NCBI RefSeq assembly: GCF_013297935.1
Contig: NZ_JAAFIX010000008.1
Location: 62,001 to 126,000, forward strand
Direction: 5' to 3'
DNA: 64,000 nt
Origin: Rhodoferax sp.
GTDB lineage: Bacteria > Pseudomonadota > Gammaproteobacteria > Burkholderiales > Burkholderiaceae_C
The position numbers were made by a program, and so were the translations under genes. Each line of letters begins with the position of its first letter. The first letter of the stretch is position 1. Of the stretch, positions 1 through 5,872 are shown piece after piece. Below the pieces are notes generated by a model that saw only the letters and a list, made by a program, of their open reading frames with translations, ran no database searches and was not told the DNA's origin.

Positions 1-2
1 TG

Positions 3-482
3 CGCATCCACGTGGCAGCCACCGCCGCCACCGAGCACCTCACGGCCATCTTTGCAGATTGGATGCTGCGTCACCCCGAGGCCCTGGAGGGCAGCGAGGA
101 GCGCCTTAAAACCCTGTGGCTCTGGCACAGCGCCGAAGAAAGCGAGCACCGCAGCACGGCCTTTGATGTGTATGAGGCCATAGGCGGCAACTACGAGTGG
201 CGGCTGCGCCTGTTCCGCTACATCACCATCACTTTTTTCAGCGATGTAGCGCGCCAGACAGTGCGCAACCTCTGGCACGACAAGGCCTTGTTTAGCTGGA
301 GCACCTGGCGGAGTGCAGCGCACTTTTTGTTTGGCACGGGCGGCATCATCCGCAGCAACCGGGCCCAGTGGCGGGAGTATTTGCGCGAAGACTTTCATCC
401 GTGCCAGCAAGACGGCACGCGTTCAGAACAGTGGCTGCGCGACAATAGCGTTCAGTTCACTGTGGTGGGGCAACCCGCCTGA
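3..482 (+). CDS. Metal-dependent hydrolase (PF10118/COG3687), 5' end cut by window
   Basis: The reading frame is open from the window edge and ends at a TGA, so the N-terminus lies outside; a GTG at 12 is internal, not a convincing start. The visible 159 residues carry the acidic/histidine motifs of the COG3687 predicted metal-dependent hydrolases: TEHLTA near the left edge and HSAEESEHRSTAFDVY about 30 residues later. The Glu/His pairs are the presumed metal ligands, as in ferritin-like or fatty-acid-desaturase-like helical bundles. Substrate is unknown for the family. The chromate transporter pair starts 9 bases downstream on the same strand, so co-transcription is possible. Family assignment is from motif recognition; function beyond the family name is not inferred. 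Confidence 0.75.
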   Translation, partial: RIHVAATAATEHLTAIFADWMLRHPEALEGSEERLKTLWLWHSAEESEHRSTAFDVYEAIGGNYEWRLRLFRYITITFFSDVARQTVRNLWHDKALFSWSTWRSAAHFLFGTGGIIRSNRAQWREYLREDFHPCQQDGTRSEQWLRDNSVQFTVVGQPA

Positions 483-491
483 CCCTTCTGC

Positions 492-1106
492 ATGCCACCC
501 AGCACACCACCCGCCATTCCCCCTGCCCCGCGCCCTGCGCCCCGCTCTAAAACCGACCTGTTTTTCTCGTTCTCCCTGCTCGCCCTGCAGGGCTTTGGCG
601 GCGTGCTGGCCGTGGCCCAGCGCGAGCTGGTGGAGCGCAAACAGTGGCTCACCGCCGAAGAGTTTGTCGAAGACTGGGCCGTGGCCCAGATCCTGCCCGG
701 CCCTAACGTCGTCAACCTCTCGCTCATGCTGGGCGACCGCTACTTCGGCTGGCGCGGTGCGCTGGCCGGTGTGGCCGGCATGCTGAGTTTTCCGCTGGTG
801 CTGGTGCTCTTGTTGGCGGCAGCATTTGCCGGTGTGGCAGACGACCCGCACGCCCAGGGCGCGCTGCGCGGCATGGGTGCCGTGGCGGCCGGCCTCATCA
901 TCGCGGCAGGCCTGCGCCTGGTGCCGGCGCTGAAAAGCAATGTGATGGGCCTCGCGCCCTGCGTGGCACTGATGGCCGCCACCTTTGCCGCCGTGGCGCT
1001 GCTGCGCGTGCCATTGCTGTGGGTGCTGCTGAGCATTGGCGGGCTGGGCTGCGCTTGGGCCTATGTGTGCCTGGGTCGCCTGGCGGCTAAGAAGGAAGCA
1101 GCATGA
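492..1106 (+). CDS. chrA: Chromate transporter, first short-chain CHR subunit
   Basis: A 204-residue membrane protein with one CHR domain. After a proline-rich N-terminus the sequence shows the CHR signature: GFGG near residue 35, then ERKQWL and PGPNVVNLS around residues 50-75, followed by four to five hydrophobic segments. Short-chain CHR proteins are about half the length of classical ChrA (around 400 residues) and work as pairs of homologous subunits of opposite topology. The second half starts at 1103 with an ATGA overlap, which fits translational coupling and a heterodimer. The expected role is proton-driven efflux of chromate, possibly with sulfate specificity. There is no chrB regulator next to it in this window. 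Confidence 0.85.
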   Translation: MPPSTPPAIPPAPRPAPRSKTDLFFSFSLLALQGFGGVLAVAQRELVERKQWLTAEEFVEDWAVAQILPGPNVVNLSLMLGDRYFGWRGALAGVAGMLSFPLVLVLLLAAAFAGVADDPHAQGALRGMGAVAAGLIIAAGLRLVPALKSNVMGLAPCVALMAATFAAVALLRVPLLWVLLSIGGLGCAWAYVCLGRLAAKKEAA

Positions 1107-1699
1107 GCATCGCCCTGACCAGCGCCCAGTGGCTGGAACTGTTTATGCACTTCGCATCGCTCTCGCTGCTGGCCGTGGGCGGCGCCATTACCACCGCACC
1201 GGACATGCAGCGCTTTTTGGTGGTGGAAAGAGGCTGGCTGGACGCCGAGCAGTTCAGCAACAGCATTGCGCTGGCGCAAGCGGCACCCGGCCCCAACATT
1301 TTGTTTGTGCCCCTGCTGGGCTGGACCATAGGCCTCAACGCTGCCGGTGGCTTGGGCGCCGGCTGGCATGCCGTGGCGCTGGCCATGCTGGGCGTGTTTT
1401 TGTCGATGCTGGGCATCATGCTGCCCAGCAGCATCCTCACCTTCACTGCGTCACGCTGGGGCCACCGCAACCGCGAGTTGCGCGCCGTGCGCGCCTTCAA
1501 ACAAGGCATGGCCCCGCTCGTGATTGCCCTGCTGGTGGCCACCGGCTGGATTCTGGCTGCCAACCACAAAGTCGACACCCACCATCTGGCGCTCTGGGCC
1601 GTGACCGCGGTGAGCACCCTGATCGTCTGGAAGACCCGCATCCACCTGCTGTGGCTGCTGGGTGCAGGGGCGGTTGCGGGGTGGATGGGGTGGATTTAA
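1103..1699 (+). CDS. chrA: Chromate transporter, second short-chain CHR subunit
   Basis: A 198-residue CHR-domain membrane protein, partner of the preceding gene. It repeats the signature in diverged form: AVGGAITTAP near residue 30, ERGWLDAEQF, then APGPNILFVP around residue 60, followed by hydrophobic helices and a glycine/tryptophan-rich end. Its start codon overlaps the stop codon of the upstream subunit by four bases, a strong sign of coupled translation in a fixed ratio. Paired short-chain CHR proteins are known to need both subunits for chromate resistance. It converges with the CDF transporter on the other strand, with 58 bases between the two stop codons. Confidence 0.85.
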   Translation: MSIALTSAQWLELFMHFASLSLLAVGGAITTAPDMQRFLVVERGWLDAEQFSNSIALAQAAPGPNILFVPLLGWTIGLNAAGGLGAGWHAVALAMLGVFLSMLGIMLPSSILTFTASRWGHRNRELRAVRAFKQGMAPLVIALLVATGWILAANHKVDTHHLALWAVTAVSTLIVWKTRIHLLWLLGAGAVAGWMGWI

Positions 1700-1757
1700 G
1701 CTGCTTTGGGCCGTATGCGGTCACCGACGAATGGCAGGTATCTGGACCCTCAACCAG

Positions 1758-2678
1758 CTACGGCTGTGCACAGCTCGCAGTCCCTTGTAGTGCACATAGT
1801 CGCGCGTAGGCGGGAGGCTCCAACTGCAAGGTCATGTGCCGGATTTCGAAGTGCACATGCAACTCCTCTTCGGCAGCGCACAGCACGGCGGTCAGATCGG
1901 CAGCGGGATCGCTCAGCACCAGGTGGGCCGTGAGTGCGACCTGCGACGTTCCCATCGCCCAGACGTGCAAGTCGTGCACGTCGGCCACACCCGGTAGCCC
2001 CAGCAGCAGCGCGCGCACGGCCTGCAGGTCGATGCCCTCAGGCACGCCGTCGAACATCAGGTGCAGCGACTGCTTGAACAGGTTCCAGGTGCCAACCACG
2101 ATCACCACCGCGATGGCCAGGCTCATCACCGGGTCGATCCAGCCCCAGCCTTGCCAGAGGTAGAGCGCGCCGCCGATCACTACGCCGAGGGACACTAGCG
2201 CGTCGGCCGCCATGTGCAGGAAAGCACCGCGGATGTTGAGGTCGCCCTTGCGACCGCGCATGAAGAGCAGGGCCGTGACCGTGTTGACGACAATGCCCAC
2301 GGCCGCCACGGCGATGATGGTCCAGCCTTCGGTGGCCTCCGGCGCACTCAGCCTGTGCGCGGCCTCCCACGCCAGCGACCCCATCGCCACGAGCAACAGC
2401 AAGGCGTTGGCAAATGCGGCCAGGATGCTGCCTCGCTTCCAGCCGTAGGTATGGCGCGCATCCGGACGCAGATTGCCGGCAAGTGCGCCGCCCCAGGCAA
2501 GGACCAGCCCGGCAACGTCACTGAGGTTGTGGCCGGCATCGGCGAGCAGCGAGAGCGAATTGACTTTCCAGCCGTAAAAGGCCTCGATGCCGACAAAGGC
2601 CAGGTTCAGCGCAATGCCAATGGCAAAGGCCCGGTCAAAGTTCGCGGGTGCGTGGGCATGATCGTGGTGGTCACTCAT
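1758..2678 (-). CDS. Cation diffusion facilitator (CzcD/ZitB-like) metal exporter
   Basis: A 306-residue inner-membrane antiporter expected to export Zn(II), Co(II), Cd(II) or similar ions in exchange for protons. The N-terminus is histidine-rich (SDHHDHAHA). The metal-site motif of transmembrane helix 2 is DAGHNLSD (D47, H50, D54), and its partner HMAAD lies near residue 155 in helix 5; a cytoplasmic ferredoxin-like domain with HDLHVW follows. ATG at 2678 is chosen because it overlaps the stop of the upstream OsmC-like gene by eight bases and is followed by the typical His-rich start. It is the last gene of a five-gene leftward operon that begins near 5087. The metal is not predictable from sequence alone. 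Confidence 0.9.
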   Translation of the reverse strand: MSDHHDHAHAPANFDRAFAIGIALNLAFVGIEAFYGWKVNSLSLLADAGHNLSDVAGLVLAWGGALAGNLRPDARHTYGWKRGSILAAFANALLLLVAMGSLAWEAAHRLSAPEATEGWTIIAVAAVGIVVNTVTALLFMRGRKGDLNIRGAFLHMAADALVSLGVVIGGALYLWQGWGWIDPVMSLAIAVVIVVGTWNLFKQSLHLMFDGVPEGIDLQAVRALLLGLPGVADVHDLHVWAMGTSQVALTAHLVLSDPAADLTAVLCAAEEELHVHFEIRHMTLQLEPPAYARLCALQGTASCAQP

Positions 2679-3108
2679 GGGAGGCCTTGCGCACCAAAAC
2701 TCCAGCAAGGTCGGTCCCAGGCGACACCGTGTTAAAAACCGTGCCGTACTTCTTTACGTTCTCGTGCAGCAAATTCAAGCGTTGATCCGACTCGTCGGTA
2801 TCCACAATGATTTGGTAGCGTATGGATTCCATCTTCGGAGGGACATCTTGGCGAATGCCATCCACGATCACCTCCACGCCGCGAAGCTCAAATTTCAGAA
2901 TAGGCGTGACGCGCTCAATGCCTTTGATCATGCAGGCGGACAAGGCGGACAGCAATAGCTCGGCTGGGTTGAATGCATCGGGATTCCCAGCCATATCCGT
3001 ATCGAGGTCAATCCGAGCTTGTTTGCATCGTGACTGACTAACATGCCCACTAATGCGTGTGGACTCGACGTGAAAGCGCATCTTTTGTGATTCCGTTGAG
3101 TGGTTCAT
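2671..3108 (-). CDS. OsmC-like family protein
   Basis: A 145-residue OsmC/Ohr-fold protein. The central motif NPAELLLSALSACMIKG places the reactive cysteine at residue 59, in the position of the first catalytic Cys of OsmC and Ohr peroxidases. The second conserved Cys of that pair is not seen: the corresponding C-terminal region reads KKYGTVFNT, and the only other Cys is residue 28. It is therefore better called OsmC-like than a proven hydroperoxide reductase. The ATG overlaps the stop of a short preceding reading frame (ATGA), and its own stop overlaps the CDF start. Its place between a rhodanese and a metal exporter suggests a thiol or persulfide role, which is inference. Confidence 0.85.
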   Translation of the reverse strand: MNHSTESQKMRFHVESTRISGHVSQSRCKQARIDLDTDMAGNPDAFNPAELLLSALSACMIKGIERVTPILKFELRGVEVIVDGIRQDVPPKMESIRYQIIVDTDESDQRLNLLHENVKKYGTVFNTVSPGTDLAGVLVRKASHE

Positions 3109-3263
3109 CGCTCGTGCTTCCCATTTTGGTTGGTTTTTTTGTATTCATTCCGTGCCCAACGCAACGCAATAAACGTCGGACACACACCTAAGAGTGGTGA
3201 ATCTGCTGCGAAGAGTAGAAGCGCACCTTGGCCTAGCTCGTAGGCAATCAGCAGCAGCTTGAC
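3105..3263 (-). pseudogene. Possible DUF2892-like fragment in a shifted frame after the rhodanese
   Basis: Between the rhodanese stop and the OsmC-like start, an open frame shifted relative to the rhodanese encodes about 52 residues with a hydrophobic stretch (IAYELGQGALLLF) followed by GVCPTFIALRWARN and a basic tail. It ends in TGA overlapping the OsmC-like ATG (ATGA). The CP motif after a hydrophobic segment recalls DUF2892 membrane domains, which often accompany rhodaneses, but the match is weak. No standard start with a ribosome binding site is visible, only TTG, CTG or ATT codons inside the rhodanese tail. It may be a frameshifted relic, a frameshift product of the rhodanese, or chance. 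Confidence 0.25.
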
Positions 3264-3676
3264 GCGGGGGCGGCATTCGAGCAGCAGGCATCGCTTGCGG
3301 CAGGCGCGGAGCCACAGCAACCGGTAGAGCAATCGCAGGCATTGGCAGCCCGAGCGCCCTTGACCGGAAAACCCTTTGCACTCCACTTCACAATGCCGCC
3401 GCTCATGTTGCTGACATTTTTGTAGCCTTGAAACTGCATGAAATAGGTCGCCTTGAGGCTGCGGGCGCCAGACTGGCAAACAAAGACCACGGGCTTGTCG
3501 CTCGGAATTTCCGTCCAGCGACTTTCGAGCTGCGTGGCCGGAATGTTCAGAACACCGGGAACATCAAATGCAAACGCGGCTACTTCGTTTGGCTCGCGCA
3601 CGTCGATCATCACTGCGCCTTCGGCCAGCATGCGGCGGGTGTTGGTGGGGCAAACTTCTTTGGCTTCATCAAGCAT
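3248..3676 (-). CDS. Rhodanese-domain protein with eight-cysteine tail
   Basis: A 142-residue single rhodanese domain (residues about 10-108) with the active-site loop CQSGARS, catalytic Cys67, and the usual VIDVREPNE strand near residue 25. Rhodaneses carry sulfane sulfur as a persulfide on this Cys. After residue 110 a short tail holds eight cysteines (114, 116, 120, 121, 131, 132, 141, 142) in CDC, CC, CC and CC pairs, and the protein ends SSCC. This resembles a metal-binding or redox tail and is not part of the core fold. The gene lies between a CxxC thioredoxin and an OsmC-like protein in a probable operon. Sulfur transfer or thiol/metal(loid) detoxification is likely, but the substrate is unknown. 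Confidence 0.9.
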   Translation of the reverse strand: MLDEAKEVCPTNTRRMLAEGAVMIDVREPNEVAAFAFDVPGVLNIPATQLESRWTEIPSDKPVVFVCQSGARSLKATYFMQFQGYKNVSNMSGGIVKWSAKGFPVKGARAANACDCSTGCCGSAPAASDACCSNAAPASSCC

Positions 3677-3727
3677 GGTGCTTCTCCTGTGTGTGAAATG
3701 TGCGCTCAGAGTGAGTGGTGTGTTTCT

Positions 3728-3961
3728 TCAGGCAGTGAGCCATTTTTCGACTTTTTCGCGGCTGGGCACGCCGCCTGCATGCACGACCTTGCCATTGATC
3801 ACCACGCCCGGTGTGCTCATCACTCCGTAACCCATGATGGCCCGCAGCTCCTCAATCTTTTCCAGCGTCACGCTGACGTCTTTGTCTTTGGCGACCTGAT
3901 CAATGAGTGCGATGGTGTTTTTGCAGTTGGCGCAGCCGGTTCCTAGAACTTTGATGTCCAT
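3728..3961 (-). CDS. Small thioredoxin-family redox protein (MTH895/TM0996 type)
   Basis: A 77-residue thioredoxin-fold protein of the small redox-active disulfide family. The active site is GTGCANCKN with Cys10 and Cys13; the cis-proline loop is MSTPGVVINGK, and GGVPS follows. ATG at 3961 is chosen over an upstream extension because an AAAGGAG ribosome binding site sits just before it and the family starts with MDIKVLG-like residues. Such proteins are frequently encoded next to CSC-motif permeases, as here (the permease gene ends 79 bases upstream). It probably supplies reducing equivalents to the permease or handles a thiol-bound substrate in the cytoplasm; that pairing is inference from neighbourhood. 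Confidence 0.9.
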   Translation of the reverse strand: MDIKVLGTGCANCKNTIALIDQVAKDKDVSVTLEKIEELRAIMGYGVMSTPGVVINGKVVHAGGVPSREKVEKWLTA

Positions 3962-4040
3962 GATTACTCCTTTTTGAATTGAATATGGCTTGGGTGGCAA
4001 GCAGGCTGCCGTTTCATGGCGCTGCTTGATGGGCAATGGC

Positions 4041-5087
4041 TCAGAGAACTCCGTTGAACACATAGCCCACCATCAGGATGCCTGTCGCCACAACGCACGC
4101 GAAGGTGGCGATAAGCCGGATCTTGAGTACCTTGCGCAGGATGATCATCTCGGGCAGGGACAGCGCGATCACGCTCATCATGAAAGCCAGCACCGTGCCC
4201 AGCGCGGCGCCTTTGGCCAGCAGGGCCTGGACGATGGGAATCACACCAGCGGCATTCGTGTACATGGGCACGCCGATGAGCACGGCCAACGGGACGGACC
4301 ACCAGGCTTCCTTGCCCATGATCGAGGCCATGAAGTCTTGCGGCACATAGCCGTGGATCAATGCGCCCAACGCAATGCCGCCCAGGATGTAAGGCCAGAC
4401 CTTGCCCACAATTTCATGGACAGAGGCAAAGCCAGCCTGGACGCGCTCAGCCAAACTTGCACCCTGGTCTTCAAATTGTGCGGACACCTTGGGCATGTCT
4501 CGAACCCAGTCTTCCAAATAGGACTCCATCTTGAGTCGCCCAATGACCCAGCCCGCAACGATGGCCACGCTCAAGCCCAAACCCATGTAAAGCAGCGCCA
4601 CTTTCCATCCGAACATGCCAAAGAGCAGTGTTAGCGCCACTTCATTGACCATGGGAGCCGAAATCAGGAACGAGAAGGTCACCCCCAACGGAACCCCGGC
4701 CTGTACGAAGCCGATGAACAGGGGCACGGCAGAACACGAGCAAAACGGTGTCACGATGCCCAAAGACGCTGCCATCACATTGGCCACGCCCTCGGTCTTG
4801 CCTGCCAGCAGCGCCCGGGTGCGCTCCGGGGTGAAGTAGCTGTTGACCATGCCCATGACGAATACGACGCCCGTCAGCAACATGAGCACCTTGGGGGTGT
4901 CATAAAGGAAAAACTGCAATGAGCCGCCCAAATGGCTGTTCCGGTCCACTGGTAGCCATGCCACCACGGCCTCGGATGCAGACATGAGGGTTTGGTAAAG
5001 CGCATACCAAACAACGGCGGCCAGCACCAGAAACGCAGCAGGTTGGCGACTAGGCCAGCTTTTCAATTGAAGAGTTTGGGTGTTCAT
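4041..5087 (-). CDS. Permease of the ArsP/DUF318 (PF03773) family
   Basis: A 348-residue inner-membrane permease with about eight hydrophobic helices in two halves. The first half holds the family motif TPFCSCSAVP with Cys116 and Cys118; the second holds GVPMYTNAAGVIP and SLPEMIILRKVL. PF03773 includes ArsP, which exports trivalent organoarsenicals, and uncharacterised relatives; the CSC pair is the presumed metalloid or thiol site. ATG at 5087 has a close AGG; an upstream in-frame ATG at 5108 lacks a good ribosome binding site. It is the first gene of the leftward operon continuing with thioredoxin, rhodanese, OsmC-like and CDF genes. No ArsR-type regulator is next to it. The substrate is unproven. 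Confidence 0.85.
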   Translation of the reverse strand: MNTQTLQLKSWPSRQPAAFLVLAAVVWYALYQTLMSASEAVVAWLPVDRNSHLGGSLQFFLYDTPKVLMLLTGVVFVMGMVNSYFTPERTRALLAGKTEGVANVMAASLGIVTPFCSCSAVPLFIGFVQAGVPLGVTFSFLISAPMVNEVALTLLFGMFGWKVALLYMGLGLSVAIVAGWVIGRLKMESYLEDWVRDMPKVSAQFEDQGASLAERVQAGFASVHEIVGKVWPYILGGIALGALIHGYVPQDFMASIMGKEAWWSVPLAVLIGVPMYTNAAGVIPIVQALLAKGAALGTVLAFMMSVIALSLPEMIILRKVLKIRLIATFACVVATGILMVGYVFNGVL

Positions 5088-5234
5088 ACCTGTGAAGACG
5101 ATGAACACGCCGAAAAGACGCAGCTTTTGTGCAAATAATTTCGCGGCCAGGACAAAAGTGACCGCAACCGGTCTGATGTCAGTTCAGGCCTCGCTGGATT
5201 GCACCCAGCCTTCCGATGCACACAAAATCAAGGG

Positions 5235-5282
5235 TCAACCGCAACAACTGCCCTTGCCGCGCTCCTGAATCGGTGGGCGCCG
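5235..5282 (-). pseudogene. Relic of the 3' end of a GDCC-type cysteine-rich protein gene
   Basis: Bases 5241-5281 match 8980-9020 at all but about four positions. In both places the minus strand encodes [12 protein letters not shown] followed by one residue and TGA. At 8974-9192 this is the end of an intact gene; here it is cut immediately upstream by malate synthase sequence on the other strand. A six-base difference right before the stop shows it is a diverged homologue, not an exact duplicate. Confidence 0.75.
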
Positions 5283-5455
5283 TGGTGGACAAGCAAAACG
5301 CGGGTGACAAGCTGTACAAGCCCATGGCGGGCAACTTTGGCACCAGCGCGGCCTGCAAGGCGGTGTGCGAGCTGGTTTCCAGGGGCATGGAACAGCCCAG
5401 TGGTTACACCGAGCCTTTGCTACCTGCTTGGCGCCTGAAGGTGAAGGCTGCCTAG
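5276..5455 (+). pseudogene. glcB: C-terminal fragment of malate synthase G
   Basis: About 59 codons ending in TAG encode VVDKQNAGD, then PMAGNF, and [14 protein letters not shown] near the end. These match the C-terminus of malate synthase G (in E. coli GlcB: QQNAGDPAYRPMAPNF and QPNGYTEP). The rest of the roughly 720-residue enzyme is absent, because the frame runs upstream straight into the cysteine-rich protein relic. It is a dead 3' fragment left by a deletion or insertion event. Confidence 0.8.
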
Positions 5456-5476
5456 GGCGTCTCGCCACTGCGCATT

Positions 5477-5533
5477 CGCTACTAATTTTGTAGCTGCTTG
5501 CGCAATATCTACGGGGACCGGCGGCCTATTTGG
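5477..5533 (+). repeat. Dispersed intergenic repeat, copy 1
   Basis: Core GTAGCTGCTTGCGCA preceded by GCTACTAATTTT, which forms a small stem GCTAC/GTAGC, and followed by a degenerate right end ending GGCCTATTTGGC. Same element as the copies near 17.6, 42.1, 54.5, 57.2, 57.9, 59.4 and 62.1 kb. It lies just after the malate synthase relic. Confidence 0.75.
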
Positions 5534-5572
5534 CATCAAAAAGCCACGCAACCCGCAGTTACCGCCCGACAG

Positions 5573-5602
5573 AGCCCGAACCGGCAACGGTTCGGGCTTT
5601 GT
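5573..5602 (+). terminator. Terminator-like hairpin in scar region
   Basis: A perfect 10-bp stem, AGCCCGAACC (5573-5582) and GGTTCGGGCT (5589-5598), encloses a six-base loop and is followed by TTGTGCTTTG. It probably once terminated the gene now reduced to the malate synthase fragment, or a gene lost from here. Confidence 0.5.
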
Positions 5603-5631
5603 GCTTTGCGAATCGCAACAATCGCCGCAGA

Positions 5632-5736
5632 ATGCTGCGCTTGCGCCACCCCGAACGCACGCTGCTGTACCAAACAGTGGCTGAACACTCCGAAACCTGG
5701 CTGGGACGACTCAGCACAACCGGCACCGGACTTTGA
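5632..5736 (+). mobile_element. IS91-family transposase N-terminal fragment
   Basis: From an ATG at 5632 the frame reads RLRHPERTLLYQTVAEHSETWLG, here cited in parts: RHPERTLLYQTVAEH and ETWLG. This resembles the conserved N-terminus of IS91-type transposases (zinc-binding, Y1 HUH family), which begins near RHPEKTLLYQTVAEHFETW. Homology stops after about 27 residues and the frame closes at a TGA. No catalytic domain or element ends remain. The fragment explains past recombination here but cannot move. Confidence 0.55.
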
Positions 5737-5872
5737 AGTTGATCAGCGCGTCAGTTGGTGAATAAATAGGACGCGGGCGGCTTTGACCCGCTGCGGGTGG
5801 TCTGCGCTATCAGCGCGCCGCTCACACAAAAACGCCACTGACCTCTGGGTGATCTGTAACCCGCATCCATGC

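Larger units (their letters stand above)
5088..5872. other. Gene-free scar region with remnants of three genes
   Basis: This 785-base stretch lies between the permease start and the chemoreceptor stop. It holds no intact gene. It contains, in order, the upstream region of the permease, a relic of the 3' end of a GDCC-type cysteine-rich protein gene (minus), the 3' end of a malate synthase G gene (plus), a dispersed repeat copy, a terminator-like hairpin and an IS91-type transposase N-terminal fragment. The last 130 bases before the chemoreceptor stop show nothing recognisable. Confidence 0.7.

Noticed and set aside
3264..3479. Upstream part of the shifted frame inside the rhodanese gene as a separate gene
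   Set aside because: It is the antiframe of a clear rhodanese domain; only the last 52 codons past the rhodanese tail look unusual, and they are reported separately.
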